Source: Ancylostoma caninum (taxonomy: Eukaryota > Nematoda > Chromadorea > Rhabditida > Ancylostomatidae). Taken from it: DNA of 64,000 nt. A program made the translations under genes and the position numbers. The notes beneath the pieces were generated by a model, which worked only from the letters and a program-made list of their open reading frames with translations, did no database searches and was not told the origin of the DNA. Where the stretch lies: the NCBI GenBank assembly GCA_037903475.1, contig JBAJFG010000297.1:1674001-1738000 (forward strand), written 5' to 3'. Each line of letters starts with the position of its first letter. Position 1 is the stretch's first letter. Positions 33,034-44,584 of this stretch are shown here, one piece after another.

Positions 33034-33524
33034 TACCTGCCGTACGAAGCTTCGCTCGTTTATTCTACTACCTCGGCTATCATACACTGCTGAGGCAAAT
33101 TGCTGTTGGCGATAAATTCAAGGTGAAGCATGTAACAAGCTCACATAGTGCTTGAAGTCAACTTATGTAGCGTGTATAGAATGGGGGTGGAGCTGAAATT
33201 CTTAAAAGTTCACAATTCTCTGTTTGAACTTCATCTTCTCAACCATCTACTCAAAATAGTTACCGCACACTCACTTCTGTTCACTCTTCATGGGCGATTT
33301 CTTGCATTATTACGTAGGAATTTATTCCCAGATTGCCTATAGTTAGTGTTTATCAATTTTTCGTCCAACTCAGCAACATTTCAAGCGGGTGACGGTCAAG
33401 AGGTGCGCTCGAGAATTCCTCGCACATCGCTCGCACCTATAATTGCGGGTGTCGTGTAGGAGCTGCCCATATCGGCATCAGATGTTACCAGCTAATGTAG
33501 GGTGTCTCACGAACCGAGCTTTGC

Positions 33525-33584
33525 CTCCAACGATTTCGATGTCGATGGTCCGCACCTCTGCAACTTTCATTTTTCGCAGAATTC
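33525..33584 (-). pseudogene. Truncated inverted copy of the MKVAEV exon
   Basis: Minus-strand copy of 24,512-24,571. The exon is cut after EIVG at the palindrome junction, so this copy cannot make the rest of the product. Confidence 0.7.
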
Positions 33585-35399
33585 CTGAAAAAGAAAACAT
33601 TTCCAAACAAGAAACATTCACATAAACTCTACAGACACGTAGAAACGTATGAAAACGAAAAACACGCGCAACACCCCGACACGATAAAAAAACCCCAAGG
33701 TCGAAAAAAACCCCGTGCGGCATTTTCGAAACTCCGTCGCAGCCGCCGCGCATGCGGCGGCTTGTGACGTCACTGGCGATTGCGTTCCAACTCACGGCGC
33801 CCAGTCCGTCAAGGTGCCGCAGCTCTATGCTCGGCGGGTGGAGCCGAACCCCCCCCCCCTCTCGGAGCAGAAAATGAGGCCATAAGGTGACAATGCCAAT
33901 CGAGTTCCCATTTGGAATTCTATTGATCTGAGACTGCCAGTGTGCGGGGCGGAGCGTGGCCAGGCGGATAGAGCTGCAGAGCATAGTCCCCTTCCAGTGT
34001 CTGAGAAGCTACAGAAGGCTGTGCTTAGGGATTCACTAAAGTGAATGTAATGCAGAACCGATTTACTTGGTAGTTTTAGTGCACCAGACATTGATTGGCT
34101 TTTTTCCTCTTCCGAAATTGTGAAGATTACATTCAATGCCGTTTCGACAGGTGTGGAACAGGTATGGAACCTGTTGGGACGTTCTCCAGTTGCTCTTGAT
34201 AGGCTAAAACCGCACGGAACCCTTTTAAAGCTCGAAATGAGCGCGTGCAGGCAAAGGAGAATTATTTTTCTCGTAAGCTTGACTGAAAGTTTAGCAGAAT
34301 CCACCCTTCCCCCTCCCCCCCCCCTTCCTTCCTTACTGTACCAACAAAACGCTTAATGATGGAAAAATTGAAAAAAAAAACCACTTATGTAATGTTTGAG
34401 AACCAGTGAGCGCAATATAACCTAATTGTCCGTGTCGTTTCCTATCCATTCAAAAAAGGAGCTTACTTTTGCTTATCCTACTTGAGGTAGTAGTATAATA
34501 TATAGTTCTAGGTACATAATAGGCAAATTTATAATTGTGAATAAATAAGTGGGATAATATCCACAGAGGAGAGGTAGCAGAAGCAGTGAAGTGTTAAAAG
34601 TTATGAAAGTGCAGTGAAATCGACAGACACTGCATTTTACTAATGACTAGAGACTATTTCTACATATTTAATTCGGCTCCTTGGCAGAATGGCAAGGCTG
34701 GCGACGTTCATCGCTGCCCACCTACTCACGAATGCTGCGGATCTTTAAACAATGAGGTGTGCAAGAGTTTGTTGGAATAGATAGCTGGTTCGGTTAAACA
34801 ACTTTCCGTTCTGTTCCCTGTCACTGCTGCATTATTCTGTCAGTGTTCTATTCTTGTCTTTATTGTCGACACTCCGACTAAGTACCAGACTAAACGTGGG
34901 TGTGCTAAAATCTAAGATCTGTGCTGAAAATCTTTGAACAAATTAGCAGACGCCAGTTGGAATGCACCATGTTGAGTGCCTACAATGCGACGACAAGTGT
35001 ATAATAGAGCACTAATACGGGACGGAAACTTGCTCAACTGGACCTGCGATCTATTCCAAACTCTTCCCCAACACACTTTTCCAAAAACCGCAGCGTTCGT
35101 GAGTAGGTGGGTCCAGCGATGAACGCTGCCAGCCTTGGCATTTGCCAAGGAGCCGAATTAGATATGTAGAAATAGTCTCTACTTTTACAAATGTCCATGT
35201 TCATCAATTCTTTATCTTTATCTTCACTAAGACGTGTAACTCATACACGTATGGAACAACGAACCAAATGCAATACCATCTAAGGTAACAATAACGTGCA
35301 AACAGCCGACAACTGAACATGACAAACAGAAAGAAAGAGCATCGGCCTATAAAATTGACAAGTAAAAAAATGGAAATCAAATAAAAACTATAACAAGTT

Positions 35400-35729
35400 C
35401 TAACAAGTAGATCGCTGGTCAGAAACATGAGCTGCAAGTCTTCTGAATTTACTAAGCGTCATTTCTAGAACATGTCTTTGGAGTAGCGAATTAAATGTAG
35501 CTGCCGTTCTATGTGAGAAAAATTTGGACCTAATCATACTTTTGGCTGTGGGGAGCTTAATCTTCAGCGAGCTTCCTCTGGTTTTAGAAGAATACAGTTG
35601 GAAGAAGTCATAAGAATTTATATCTGCATGACCCGTCAAGATTTTGTAGGCCATCTCAGACAATTCCAGGGGCAAAGCTCGATTCGGTCCACTAGGCTTT
35701 ACGGGCGAAAGATTTGACCGAGGGTCCAC
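35400..35729 (-). pseudogene. CR1-like LINE C-terminal fragment
   Basis: Minus strand: RALPLELSEMAYKILTGHAD, then DFFQLYSSKTRGSSLKIKLP, then RSKFFSHRTAATFNSLLQR. This is the typical C-terminal tail after the reverse transcriptase in CR1/Jockey LINEs (R-LE...Y...FF...TRG...FF--R....WN-L). 5'-truncated; only ~110 residues. Mirror copy at 37,606-37,935. Confidence 0.75.
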
Positions 35730-36142
35730 AGCGGGCCAACTGCGCAGGAAAGTTGGGTGTGTTGAGGACTAGTGGCGGGTGTCGTTCGTTCGCGGGCCTT
35801 AAGAGAGCAACAGTCGGGTTGATGCGCTACATTCGCCGTTCAGCACGGAACATGCTAAGTCGCTTGCATGTGACCGCTCATGCATGGAGGCTGACCGCGC
35901 AATTTTTTTTATTGAAGTAAGGGCTCGAAAGACACCTCAGATCGGCCATTGATGAAGTTTCGAAACTATGCAATTTCGAAGTTCGTCTTCATTTCCACTT
36001 TTTCATTTTTTTTTTATTCCGATATTTGTGTGTTGTGATGTTCGCTCATTTCGTGTAAGTGAGAATTTGCGTTATTTTCCCCATCCGGTCGTTGCACAAT
36101 TTGTTTCATATATGCATTTCCATCTATCTAATTTTATTTTAG

Positions 36143-36402
36143 GTGTAAAATGACACAATACATCAGCAAGAACGGTTTACGCGGCTACGGAAGTAAGTTC
36201 CTAAGTACATCGGTGAGAGTTTAACGAGTCAACGGTTTCTTTGTTTAGTATTGGTGGAAGAGAGGATGAGGGAGAGACGCATGATGAGGGAACATCCAGA
36301 TAGACTGTCATCACGATCATGTGAGATCTGAGTGTGGAACCGTGCAGACAACAGATATGTGAAGAGTTCAACAAGAAGTGTAAGAAATTCTACGAGCGTT
36401 AG
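36143..36402 (+). CDS. Small two-exon gene candidate (MTQYISKNGLRGYG...)
   Basis: Acceptor attttattttag lies 7 nt before ATG at 36,150, typical of a nematode SL1 trans-splice or first intron. Exon 1 runs to 36,192 (donor gtaagt) and exon 2 starts at 36,249 (ttgtttag). The joined frame continues with ILVEERMRERRMMREHPDRL and ends at TGA 36,329-36,331 (41 residues). Immediately overlapping in the next frame, coding-like cysteine-rich sequence continues (EPCRQQICEEFNKKCKKFYE, stop at 36,400), so a one-base frameshift probably truncates a protein of about 65 residues. Both palindrome arms share it. Family not recognised; no signal peptide. Confidence 0.45.
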
Positions 36403-36478
36403 TTACGCTTAACATTTTCTATTATTAGAGCAAATCTTACTCAGAAGGTGCAGTGATGCTGGTTTGTGGTAAATGAGC

Positions 36479-36856
36479 TTCTTGACGTGATCGACGGTCG
36501 CGTTTAGCGTGACGCTAAAAGGCAGTGCTTTAGAGAAGGGCTATAGGGCTTACAGAAGGAGATTATACGTACATTGTTCGGCAGCCAGTTCTGCATGTTT
36601 TCGTAGTATTCATACTCGTACGACCGAATGTGCTCACTGCAATGTACTCACTGTAACAGGCGGCGGGAATCCGAACAAAACTGTCATCAGTTCCTCCATC
36701 ATGCCAATCTCTTCCGCAGAGATGCCAAAGTGATGATTGTAAGAAGCGTAATAAAGAATTTTCCCATTCCCACCTCAAGAAAACCAGCCTTTCGTTCCCG
36801 AATAAAAATAGGTCTCCTAAACATAATCATTTCGGGTGTGATTGAAGTTTCCATCT
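36479..36856. other. Palindrome 1 loop (378 bp)
   Basis: Single-copy sequence between the arms, bounded by GTAAATGAGC on the left and GCTCATTTAC on the right. It contains the minus-strand small ORF at 36,699-36,854. Confidence 0.9.
36699..36854 (-). CDS. 51-residue ORF with a hydrophobic segment, in the palindrome loop
   Basis: Minus strand, ATG at 36,854 two bases inside the loop, right after an acceptor-like tgagcag. It begins METSITPEMIMFRRPIFIRE and has a hydrophobic run KFFITLLTIITLA before SLRKRLA and TGA. A second open frame overlaps its end (AEEIGMMEELMTVLFGFPPP up to a GTGAGT donor at about 36,650), equally coding-like, hinting at a frameshifted exon. No family recognised. Confidence 0.3.
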   Translation of the reverse strand: METSITPEMIMFRRPIFIRERKAGFLEVGMGKFFITLLTIITLASLRKRLA

Positions 36857-36932
36857 GCTCATTTACCACAAACCAGCATCACTGCACCTTCTGAGTAAGA
36901 TTTGCTCTAATAATAGAAAATGTTAAGCGTAA

Positions 36933-37192
36933 CTAACGCTCGTAGAATTTCTTACACTTCTTGTTGAACTCTTCACATATCTGTTGTCTGCACGGTTCCA
37001 CACTCAGATCTCACATGATCGTGATGACAGTCTATCTGGATGTTCCCTCATCATGCGTCTCTCCCTCATCCTCTCTTCCACCAATACTAAACAAAGAAAC
37101 CGTTGACTCGTTAAACTCTCACCGATGTACTTAGGAACTTACTTCCGTAGCCGCGTAAACCGTTCTTGCTGATGTATTGTGTCATTTTACAC
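36933..37192 (-). CDS. Mirror copy of the small MTQY gene candidate
   Basis: Exons 37,143-37,192 and 36,933-37,086 on the minus strand. ATG at 37,185. It carries the same frameshift-like break as the left-arm copy, so the lesion precedes the duplication or reflects one shared read error. Confidence 0.45.
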
Positions 37193-37605
37193 CTAAAATA
37201 AAATTAGATAGATGGAAATGCATATATGAAACAAATTGTGCAACGACCGGATGGGGAAAATAACGCAAATTCTCACTTACACGAAATGAGCGAACATCAC
37301 AACACACAAATATCGGAATAAAAAAAAAATGAAAAAGTGGAAATGAAGACGAACTTCGAAATTGCATAGTTTCGAAACTTCATCAATGGCCGATCTGAGG
37401 TGTCTTTCGAGCCCTTACTTCAATAAAAAAAATTGCGCGGTCAGCCTCCATGCATGAGCGGTCACATGCAAGCGACTTAGCATGTTCCGTGCTGAACGGC
37501 GAATGTAGCGCATCAACCCGACTGTTGCTCTCTTAAGGCCCGCGAACGAACGACACCCGCCACTAGTCCTCAACACACCCAACTTTCCTGCGCAGTTGGC
37601 CCGCT

Positions 37606-37935
37606 GTGGACCCTCGGTCAAATCTTTCGCCCGTAAAGCCTAGTGGACCGAATCGAGCTTTGCCCCTGGAATTGTCTGAGATGGCCTACAAAATCTTGAC
37701 GGGTCATGCAGATATAAATTCTTATGACTTCTTCCAACTGTATTCTTCTAAAACCAGAGGAAGCTCGCTGAAGATTAAGCTCCCCACAGCCAAAAGTATG
37801 ATTAGGTCCAAATTTTTCTCACATAGAACGGCAGCTACATTTAATTCGCTACTCCAAAGACATGTTCTAGAAATGACGCTTAGTAAATTCAGAAGACTTG
37901 CAGCTCATGTTTCTGACCAGCGATCTACTTGTTAG
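37606..37935 (+). pseudogene. CR1-like LINE C-terminal fragment (mirror copy)
   Basis: Same 109 residues as the minus-strand copy at 35,400-35,729, now on the plus strand. Confidence 0.75.
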
Positions 37936-39751
37936 AACTTGTTATAGTTTTTATTTGATTTCCATTTTTTTACTTGTCAATTTTATAGGCCGATGCTCTT
38001 TCTTTCTGTTTGTCATGTTCAGTTGTCGGCTGTTTGCACGTTATTGTTACCTTAGATGGTATTGCATTTGGTTCGTTGTTCCATACGTGTATGAGTTACA
38101 CGTCTTAGTGAAGATAAAGATAAAGAATTGATGAACATGGACATTTGTAAAAGTAGAGACTATTTCTACATATCTAATTCGGCTCCTTGGCAAATGCCAA
38201 GGCTGGCAGCGTTCATCGCTGGACCCACCTACTCACGAACGCTGCGGTTTTTGGAAAAGTGTGTTGGGGAAGAGTTTGGAATAGATCGCAGGTCCAGTTG
38301 AGCAAGTTTCCGTCCCGTATTAGTGCTCTATTATACACTTGTCGTCGCATTGTAGGCACTCAACATGGTGCATTCCAACTGGCGTCTGCTAATTTGTTCA
38401 AAGATTTTCAGCACAGATCTTAGATTTTAGCACACCCACGTTTAGTCTGGTACTTAGTCGGAGTGTCGACAATAAAGACAAGAATAGAACACTGACAGAA
38501 TAATGCAGCAGTGACAGGGAACAGAACGGAAAGTTGTTTAACCGAACCAGCTATCTATTCCAACAAACTCTTGCACACCTCATTGTTTAAAGATCCGCAG
38601 CATTCGTGAGTAGGTGGGTCCAGCGAAGAACGTCGCCAGCCTTGCCATTCTGCCAAGGAGCCGAATTAAATATGTAGAAATAGTCTCTAGTCATTAGTAA
38701 AATGCAGTGTCTGTCGATTTCACTGCACTTTCATAACTTTTAACACTTCACTGCTTCTGCTACCTCTCCTCTGTGGATATTATCCCACTTATTTATTCAC
38801 AATTATAAATTTGCCTATTATGTACCTAGAACTATATATTATACTACTACCTCAAGTAGGATAAGCAAAAGTAAGCTCCTTTTTTGAATGGATAGGAAAC
38901 GACACGGACAATTAGGTTATATTGCGCTCACTGGTTCTCAAACATTACATAAGTGGTTTTTTTTTTCAATTTTTCCATCATTAAGCGTTTTGTTGGTACA
39001 GTAAGGAAGGAAGGGGGGGGGGAGGGGGAAGGGTGGATTCTGCTAAACTTTCAGTCAAGCTTACGAGAAAAATAATTCTCCTTTGCCTGCACGCGCTCAT
39101 TTCGAGCTTTAAAAGGGTTCCGTGCGGTTTTAGCCTATCAAGAGCAACTGGAGAACGTCCCAACAGGTTCCATACCTGTTCCACACCTGTCGAAACGGCA
39201 TTGAATGTAATCTTCACAATTTCGGAAGAGGAAAAAAGCCAATCAATGTCTGGTGCACTAAAACTACCAAGTAAATCGGTTCTGCATTACATTCACTTTA
39301 GTGAATCCCTAAGCACAGCCTTCTGTAGCTTCTCAGACACTGGAAGGGGACTATGCTCTGCAGCTCTATCCGCCTGGCCACGCTCCGCCCCGCACACTGG
39401 CAGTCTCAGATCAATAGAATTCCAAATGGGAACTCGATTGGCATTGTCACCTTATGGCCTCATTTTCTGCTCCGAGAGGGGGGGGGGTTCGGCTCCACCC
39501 GCCGAGCATAGAGCTGCGGCACCTTGACGGACTGGGCGCCGTGAGTTGGAACGCAATCGCCAGTGACGTCACAAGCCGCCGCATGCGCGGCGGCTGCGAC
39601 GGAGTTTCGAAAATGCCGCACGGGGTTTTTTTCGACCTTGGGGTTTTTTTATCGTGTCGGGGTGTTGCGCGTGTTTTTCGTTTTCATACGTTTCTACGTG
39701 TCTGTAGAGTTTATGTGAATGTTTCTTGTTTGGAAATGTTTTCTTTTTCAG

Positions 39752-39867
39752 GAATTCTGCGAAAAATGAAAGTTGCAGAGGTGCGGACCATCGACATCGA
39801 AATCGTTGGAGAACATCCCGGCGCTGTGGAAGTCCTGACGAACATGTGGAGCTTCACGGATTCTGAG
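39752..39867 (+). CDS. D2 copy of the MKVAEV exon
   Basis: Same acceptor, ATG (39,766) and gtaagc donor as the D1 copy. Confidence 0.5.
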
Positions 39868-40182
39868 GTAAGCCTTTTTCTCCTTAGTGCCTGGTTGTTT
39901 TTGAACTTTGCAGCATGTGCTGCTTCATCGCTGACTGTGTTATTCTTTTTTCTCTCACTTGAGCGCCACTGCCACTTAGCACTTGTTTTTTGCGATATTC
40001 TTTGTTTTTTTTTTCCAAGTTTTTGCCAGTCTCCGGTCCACATTTTTGAGTTTTATTGTTCCTCCTGTGAAGCTCTGAAGATTTTAGTTTTGCGTAGCTC
40101 TATTTGTTGTTTAGAAGACGATAATGAAGTTTATTTGTGTTTCCATGTTGTTCAACACTCAATTTAGGTTTTTTAGCGCACA

Positions 40183-40213
40183 GGTCCGCGGGCCTTTGGG
40201 AGGCCCGCGGACC
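40183..40213. repeat. D2 copy of the 13-bp-stem hairpin
   Basis: Identical to 24,943-24,973. Confidence 0.85.
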
Positions 40214-40381
40214 CTTGCAGCGGAATTATTCCCCCCAAAAAGTGGTTTTGGGACGACAAAAACCCAGTAATAGGACGACGAAATCCGTTGAATGGGGCGA
40301 CGATGCCACCTTCTCTGGGGCGAGGATCCGGAAAAGCCGGCGTGACCACGGCGATATAAAACCCCTTGATTATAACGGTTC

Positions 40382-40419
40382 GGCAGCTCACCTCTCAATG
40401 ACAGACAAGGTGAGCTGCC
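40382..40419. repeat. D2 copy of the 12-bp inverted repeat
   Basis: Identical to 25,142-25,179. Confidence 0.8.
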
Positions 40420-40593
40420 TTCGGCCGAGCATAGGCTCCCTCCAATGTCTGAGTTTACAGTTGTGCAAGATCCGCTAACTGCATCATTACTTATCATTTG
40501 ATGCACCTTAAGTGCACTCATGTTAAGAACAATTTTAAAAAAATGGAAAAACAGATGATGTATTGTCTAAGCCAACAACAAATCAAATTTTAG

Positions 40594-40663
40594 AGACGAA
40601 AAAAAGGCTTATGCACTGGCTATGAAGGAGAAAAACCTCGAGCGTTTCTACATCAAAGCTCAG
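40594..40663 (+). CDS. D2 copy of the DEKKAYALAM exon
   Basis: Same splice signals and frame as 25,354-25,423. Confidence 0.4.
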
Positions 40664-40879
40664 GTAATTCGCGAGTAACATATCTATTGAAGGGAAGCTT
40701 AAAGAAACTGGGATGCAGATATATAGTCATCCTGATGGTAGTTAATCCTCTGAAAACTGGCGAGAGAAAGAGAAAAGATTAGCACTATTTGGTGTGTAAT
40801 TTCGAAGCGTTGTGATTTGATTCTTTTTCACTAACAGATACCATTCGGTACTAATTAGCTCCTAGCAGTCTCGAACTTA

Positions 40880-41520
40880 TCCTACCATCAGTGCGGTTCC
40901 CCAGTTCACGTGCCTTGCCCCACTTATGTTTCTTATTTATATCAGCGATCTCCTACAAGCTCCTCCTGAACGCAGTTTTTGCTCGATTTTTGCCGACGAC
41001 TCCAAGGATTTTACTGTAAACGGTGCAACGCTGCTATAAAAAGCGATTAATTCGCTCGCTGTGTGGGCCCAAAAGTGGGATCTCTTCCCACGGAAAAACG
41101 TTTGTAATGACGTTTGGTAAGAATCATCGTAACACGAACTTGACATTAAACCATAGAATTGTAATTCGAACTCATAAAATCCGCGATCCTGGAATAAGCT
41201 ATATCGATAACTTCGATTTCAATGGCTATATTGCCGATATCATTGCTAAGGCTAGGTGCAAGTCTAATTTTATTCTTAAGGCATTCAAGATTCGTAGTGA
41301 TGAGCTACTTTTCAAGCTATTCACAGCATATGTTCGCCCTCTGTACAGCGTTATGGTTGCCACAGAAGAGAAATGTGTTGACAAGATTGAACGGCTCCAA
41401 AAATCCTTCTTATATAGAAGCTTCGCCAGAAATTTCTCAAAAACTAGGCGTTTTGACACTTGAAGAGCATCAGTTAATCACTGACGTCACGTTCATGTAT
41501 AAACTGACCACTGGCGAACT
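40880..41520 (+). pseudogene. D2 copy of the CR1-like LINE fragment
   Basis: Same FADD box, in-frame TAA (41,037-41,039) and frameshift as the D1 copy. Confidence 0.82.
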
Positions 41521-41521
41521 A

Positions 41522-41555
41522 CAGTGCGTTTCTTAATTATAGGGCACCCCCCCCC
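41522..41555. mobile_element. D2 copy of the isolated Tc3-type end
   Basis: Same TA-flanked CAGTGCGTTTCTTAATTATA end inside the LINE fragment. Confidence 0.6.
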
Positions 41556-41819
41556 CCAACTTTTCCATTCCCGGCTCTCCCGTAGGCTGGGGAAATTTTT
41601 ATTCAGTACGATTGTGATCAGCGCCTAAAATAACCCTGGTACTCTAGATTCGGTCCACGGCAGCAACCCTGGTTTTTTAAAACTTTATTTTTCTCTTTTT
41701 GTCCATCTCGCAGTAGTGATACACCTTCAGGATCTTACAGTTTTATTAGCTGCGTAATCGAAACCACAGTACTTAAACATTTTCGTGAGCTTCCATGGAC
41801 CACACTGATTCCACACAGT

Positions 41820-41891
41820 CTGCCACTCCTGCTCTTTATCAGCCTGCCACTCCTGCTCTTTATCAGCCTGCCACTCCTGCTCTTTATGAGG
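41820..41891 (+). repeat. D2 copy of the 24-bp x3 repeat
   Basis: Identical three units. Confidence 0.9.
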
Positions 41892-42059
41892 ACTACCGCC
41901 CCTTCGGGAAGCTAGAAAGCGAGGTGGGGCAGCCACTTGGGGCATGTGCAAAAGCTACGCACCTGCCGAGTCCCTGGAAAATTGACAAAAAGCGAAACTA
42001 ATCATTAAATGGGCTAAAATATGAAATCTTTCTTATGAGTTGAGTATGAGCATGACAAG

Positions 42060-42512
42060 TCCGTTCTCTATCGTAGGGCGCATTCGTGCGTTTTCCTCAC
42101 AACTGGGCCAACGCAGACGCGCTTTCCATCGGGGGACCTGTATCCTGCCGTTCTGCACACTATTGGGCCAAAGCGAACTCGTATTCTGGTGTCCTCCACA
42201 TTATTCGGCCACCGTGGGCTTGTCTTCCATCGGTGGACCCGTATTTTGGCGTCATTTTCATTGCTGGACCACAGCGAACCCGTTCACAGTCGGGTATTCT
42301 AGTATTATTCTAGTATCCTGGTATTCTCCACTTTATAGAGTCACAGTGGTCCCATCCTATATTGGCGGGCCCCTATCCTGGCATTCTTCACACCATTCGG
42401 CTACGGTGGGCTCTTCTTCCATCAGAGAGCCCGCATTCTGGCGTTTTCCCCGCTGTTGGGCCACGGCGGACCCTTGCTCCATTGGAGGACCCGTATCCTG
42501 GCGTTCCCAGCA
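42060..42512 (+). repeat. D2 copy of the 60-bp array
   Basis: Same unit number, including the short third unit; no unit gain or loss relative to D1. Confidence 0.75.
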
Positions 42513-42690
42513 CCACAGGGATCTCGTAGGGATGCACGTATCTTGTTCAGCGTGGGGAAATTCTTCGTGATTTCTTCTGGCCAACCTTCAGGAGACTTCT
42601 ATGGTATTACAAGCACATATACACATACAATGCGAGGTCCTCATGAATACGAGGATTTAATTTTTCAAAAATCCGGAAACGTGTTTCACC
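42502..42690 (+). mobile_element. D2 copy of the first Tc3-like 3' relic
   Basis: Identical to 27,262-27,450. Confidence 0.6.
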
Positions 42691-42847
42691 CTCCGGCTCG
42701 GAGTGGCCTGGCGGTTGCCTTGTTGGCAGCCGGGACCTGGCCTCCTCCGTCTGGCGGGTTGCTTGTGGCATCGCTGGCCAGCTCCCTTTTGGGGGAGAGG
42801 ATTCGCGGATCACCACGTTCGGGACACCGATCTGGATTCATCCCGGA

Positions 42848-42971
42848 ATGAAGTGCATCGTATCTCGTACGAGGGCACTTATCTTGTTCAAAATGGGGAA
42901 ATTCTTCGTGATTTGTTCTGGACAACCTTGAACCGACTTCTATGGTATTACAAGCACATATACACCTCCAA
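42848..42971 (+). mobile_element. D2 copy of the second Tc3-like 3' relic
   Basis: Identical to 27,608-27,731, again ending at the TA before the next Tc3-like end. Confidence 0.6.
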
Positions 42972-42973
42972 TA

Positions 42974-44370
42974 CAGTGCGTTTCATAATTATAAGATCAC
43001 CCCCAAAATCAGTGTTATCAAGAAAAGCAGACTTCACGGGAATTTCCCACTATGACCAGGAGATTACCCGCCTCAAAAAACTAGGTACACCAGTTCTGGG
43101 AATTCTATCATTCCTACTGATTTTTTTTATAAATATTTTCTTTTTTCACACCGTTTCATAATTATAAGATCACTTCTGAAAAATAAGCGAATAAGTCGGA
43201 AAAGAATCAAATTTTGTGTTTCAAGTGACCTGTAAAGGTAAATATGCATCGCAAATACATCTTCAACGATGCCTCGCGGTCGACTGCTGTCTCCAAAAGA
43301 AAAGGCCCAAGCAGAAGCTCTCCGACGTGCCGGCCTCAGTATCAGAGCTACTGCAAGACAGATCGGACGATCGTTTTGCTCGGTGCGACGATACTTGAGA
43401 GGCAACGATGTCTCCAGCCGCTCTACCAGTTCTTGACGCCCTCGCGAGGTCTCTGGTCAAGATGAGAGGAGGATACTCAGAGCTGCTTCCAACAGCATCT
43501 TGTCTCTAAACCAGATTCGGTCAGATTTGGAGCTTCCTTTCTCCAAATCGACGGTCTGGAGAGTGATAAGGAGGAGCAGTACCATTGAAAGACAAGCGAT
43601 GAGGAAGGCCCCGAGTCCTACAGACCACCACAAGGCCTCACGACTGGAATTCGCGCAGACAAATTTAACGCGAGATTGGGCAAAGGTAGGGGTATTGTGA
43701 AATCGCAGACTGTGGACAATGGAACTCATTTAGGTAGTGTTTTCGGACGGAAAGAAGTTCAATTTGGATGGCCCCGATGGCTACAAGTGCTACTGGCGCG
43801 ATCTACGGAAAGATCCACTCGTATTCAGTCGGCGCAATTTCGGTGGTGGCAGTGTAATGGTCTGGGGAGCTTTTTGCAACGACTCCACGCTCGAGCTGGC
43901 CTTTGTTTCGTGCAGAATGAACTCAGCGGACTACCAGGCAACCCTTCGAGCACACCCGCTACCATTCCTGAGTGGATGGCGTCGAGAAACATATGTGTTC
44001 CAACAAGACAACGCCGCGATCCACGTGAGTCGCTCCACAAAGGCATGGCTGAGCTCGCACAACATCGAAGTCCTACCTTGGCCTGCCTGCAGTCCTGATC
44101 TAAACCCCGTGGAAAACGTCTGGGGTATCGTAGTAAGGAAGGTCTACGCAAACAATCGCCAGTTCAGGGCATTCCCAGCACCACATGGATCTCGTACGGA
44201 TGCACTTATCTTGTTCAACGTGGGGAAATTCTTCGTGATTTCTTCTGAACAACCTTGAACCGGCTTCTATGGTATTACAAGCATATATGCACCTCCATTA
44301 TAATGCGAGGCCCTCATGAATACGAGGATTTAATTTTTCAAAAATTCGGAAGTGTGTTTCACCCTCCGGC
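42974..44370 (+). mobile_element. D2 copy of the Tc3-like transposon
   Basis: Same left end, same second binding-site-like core 173 bp inside, same missing right end. Confidence 0.78.
43269..44258 (+). pseudogene. D2 copy of the Tc3-like transposase
   Basis: Same intron (43,686-43,733), same in-frame TGA (43,434-43,436), same 3' frameshifts. Sharing every lesion shows the element was already dead before the block was duplicated. Confidence 0.87.
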
Positions 44371-44413
44371 TCGGTGTGGGGAGGTGGCCAGCGATGCCGC
44401 AAGCAACCGCCAG

Positions 44414-44569
44414 GCCACTCCGAGCTGGAGGAGGCCAGGCTCTGGCTGCCAAGCCACTCCGAGCTGGACGAGGCCAGGCTGCTGCTGCCAAGCCAATCCG
44501 AGCTGGAGGAGGCCAGGCCTCTGCTGCCAAGCCAATCCGAGCTGGACGAGGCCAGGCTCCGGCTGCCAA
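44414..44569 (+). repeat. D2 copy of the 39-bp minisatellite
   Basis: Four units, same variants in the same order as in D1. Confidence 0.93.
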
Positions 44570-44584
44570 CAACGCAACCGTCAG

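Larger units (their letters stand above)
23254..33529 (+). repeat. Direct repeat block D1 (10.28 kb)
   Basis: Begins GACAGAATAATGCAGCAGTG and ends GAGCTTTGCCTCCA. It recurs at a constant offset of 15,240 bp as D2 (38,494-48,769). Line-by-line reading shows the same sequence, including every open frame; the only difference I noticed is C at 32,340 versus T at 47,580. The left flank differs from that of D2, and the right end passes into palindrome 1 through the shared bases CTCCA. Confidence 0.95.
33525..36478 (+). repeat. Palindrome 1, left arm
   Basis: Reverse complement of 36,857-39,811. The first ~1.3 kb is an inverted copy of the start of D (23,254-24,571) and the rest is not in D1. Small differences exist (a 2-nt deletion and a substitution near 34,710, and a G/C-run length difference), so it is not a perfect mirror. 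Confidence 0.93.
36857..39811 (-). repeat. Palindrome 1, right arm (continues into D2)
   Basis: Mirror of 33,525-36,478, with coordinates summing to 73,335 near the loop and 73,336-73,337 further out. From 38,494 onward it is simultaneously the beginning of D2. Confidence 0.93.

Noticed and set aside
33525..39811. Simple missed-adapter (self-complementary read) artefact as the full explanation
   Set aside because: Such artefacts mirror perfectly without a loop; this palindrome has a 378-bp loop, and its arms differ by a 2-nt deletion and substitutions. An amplification chimera remains possible.
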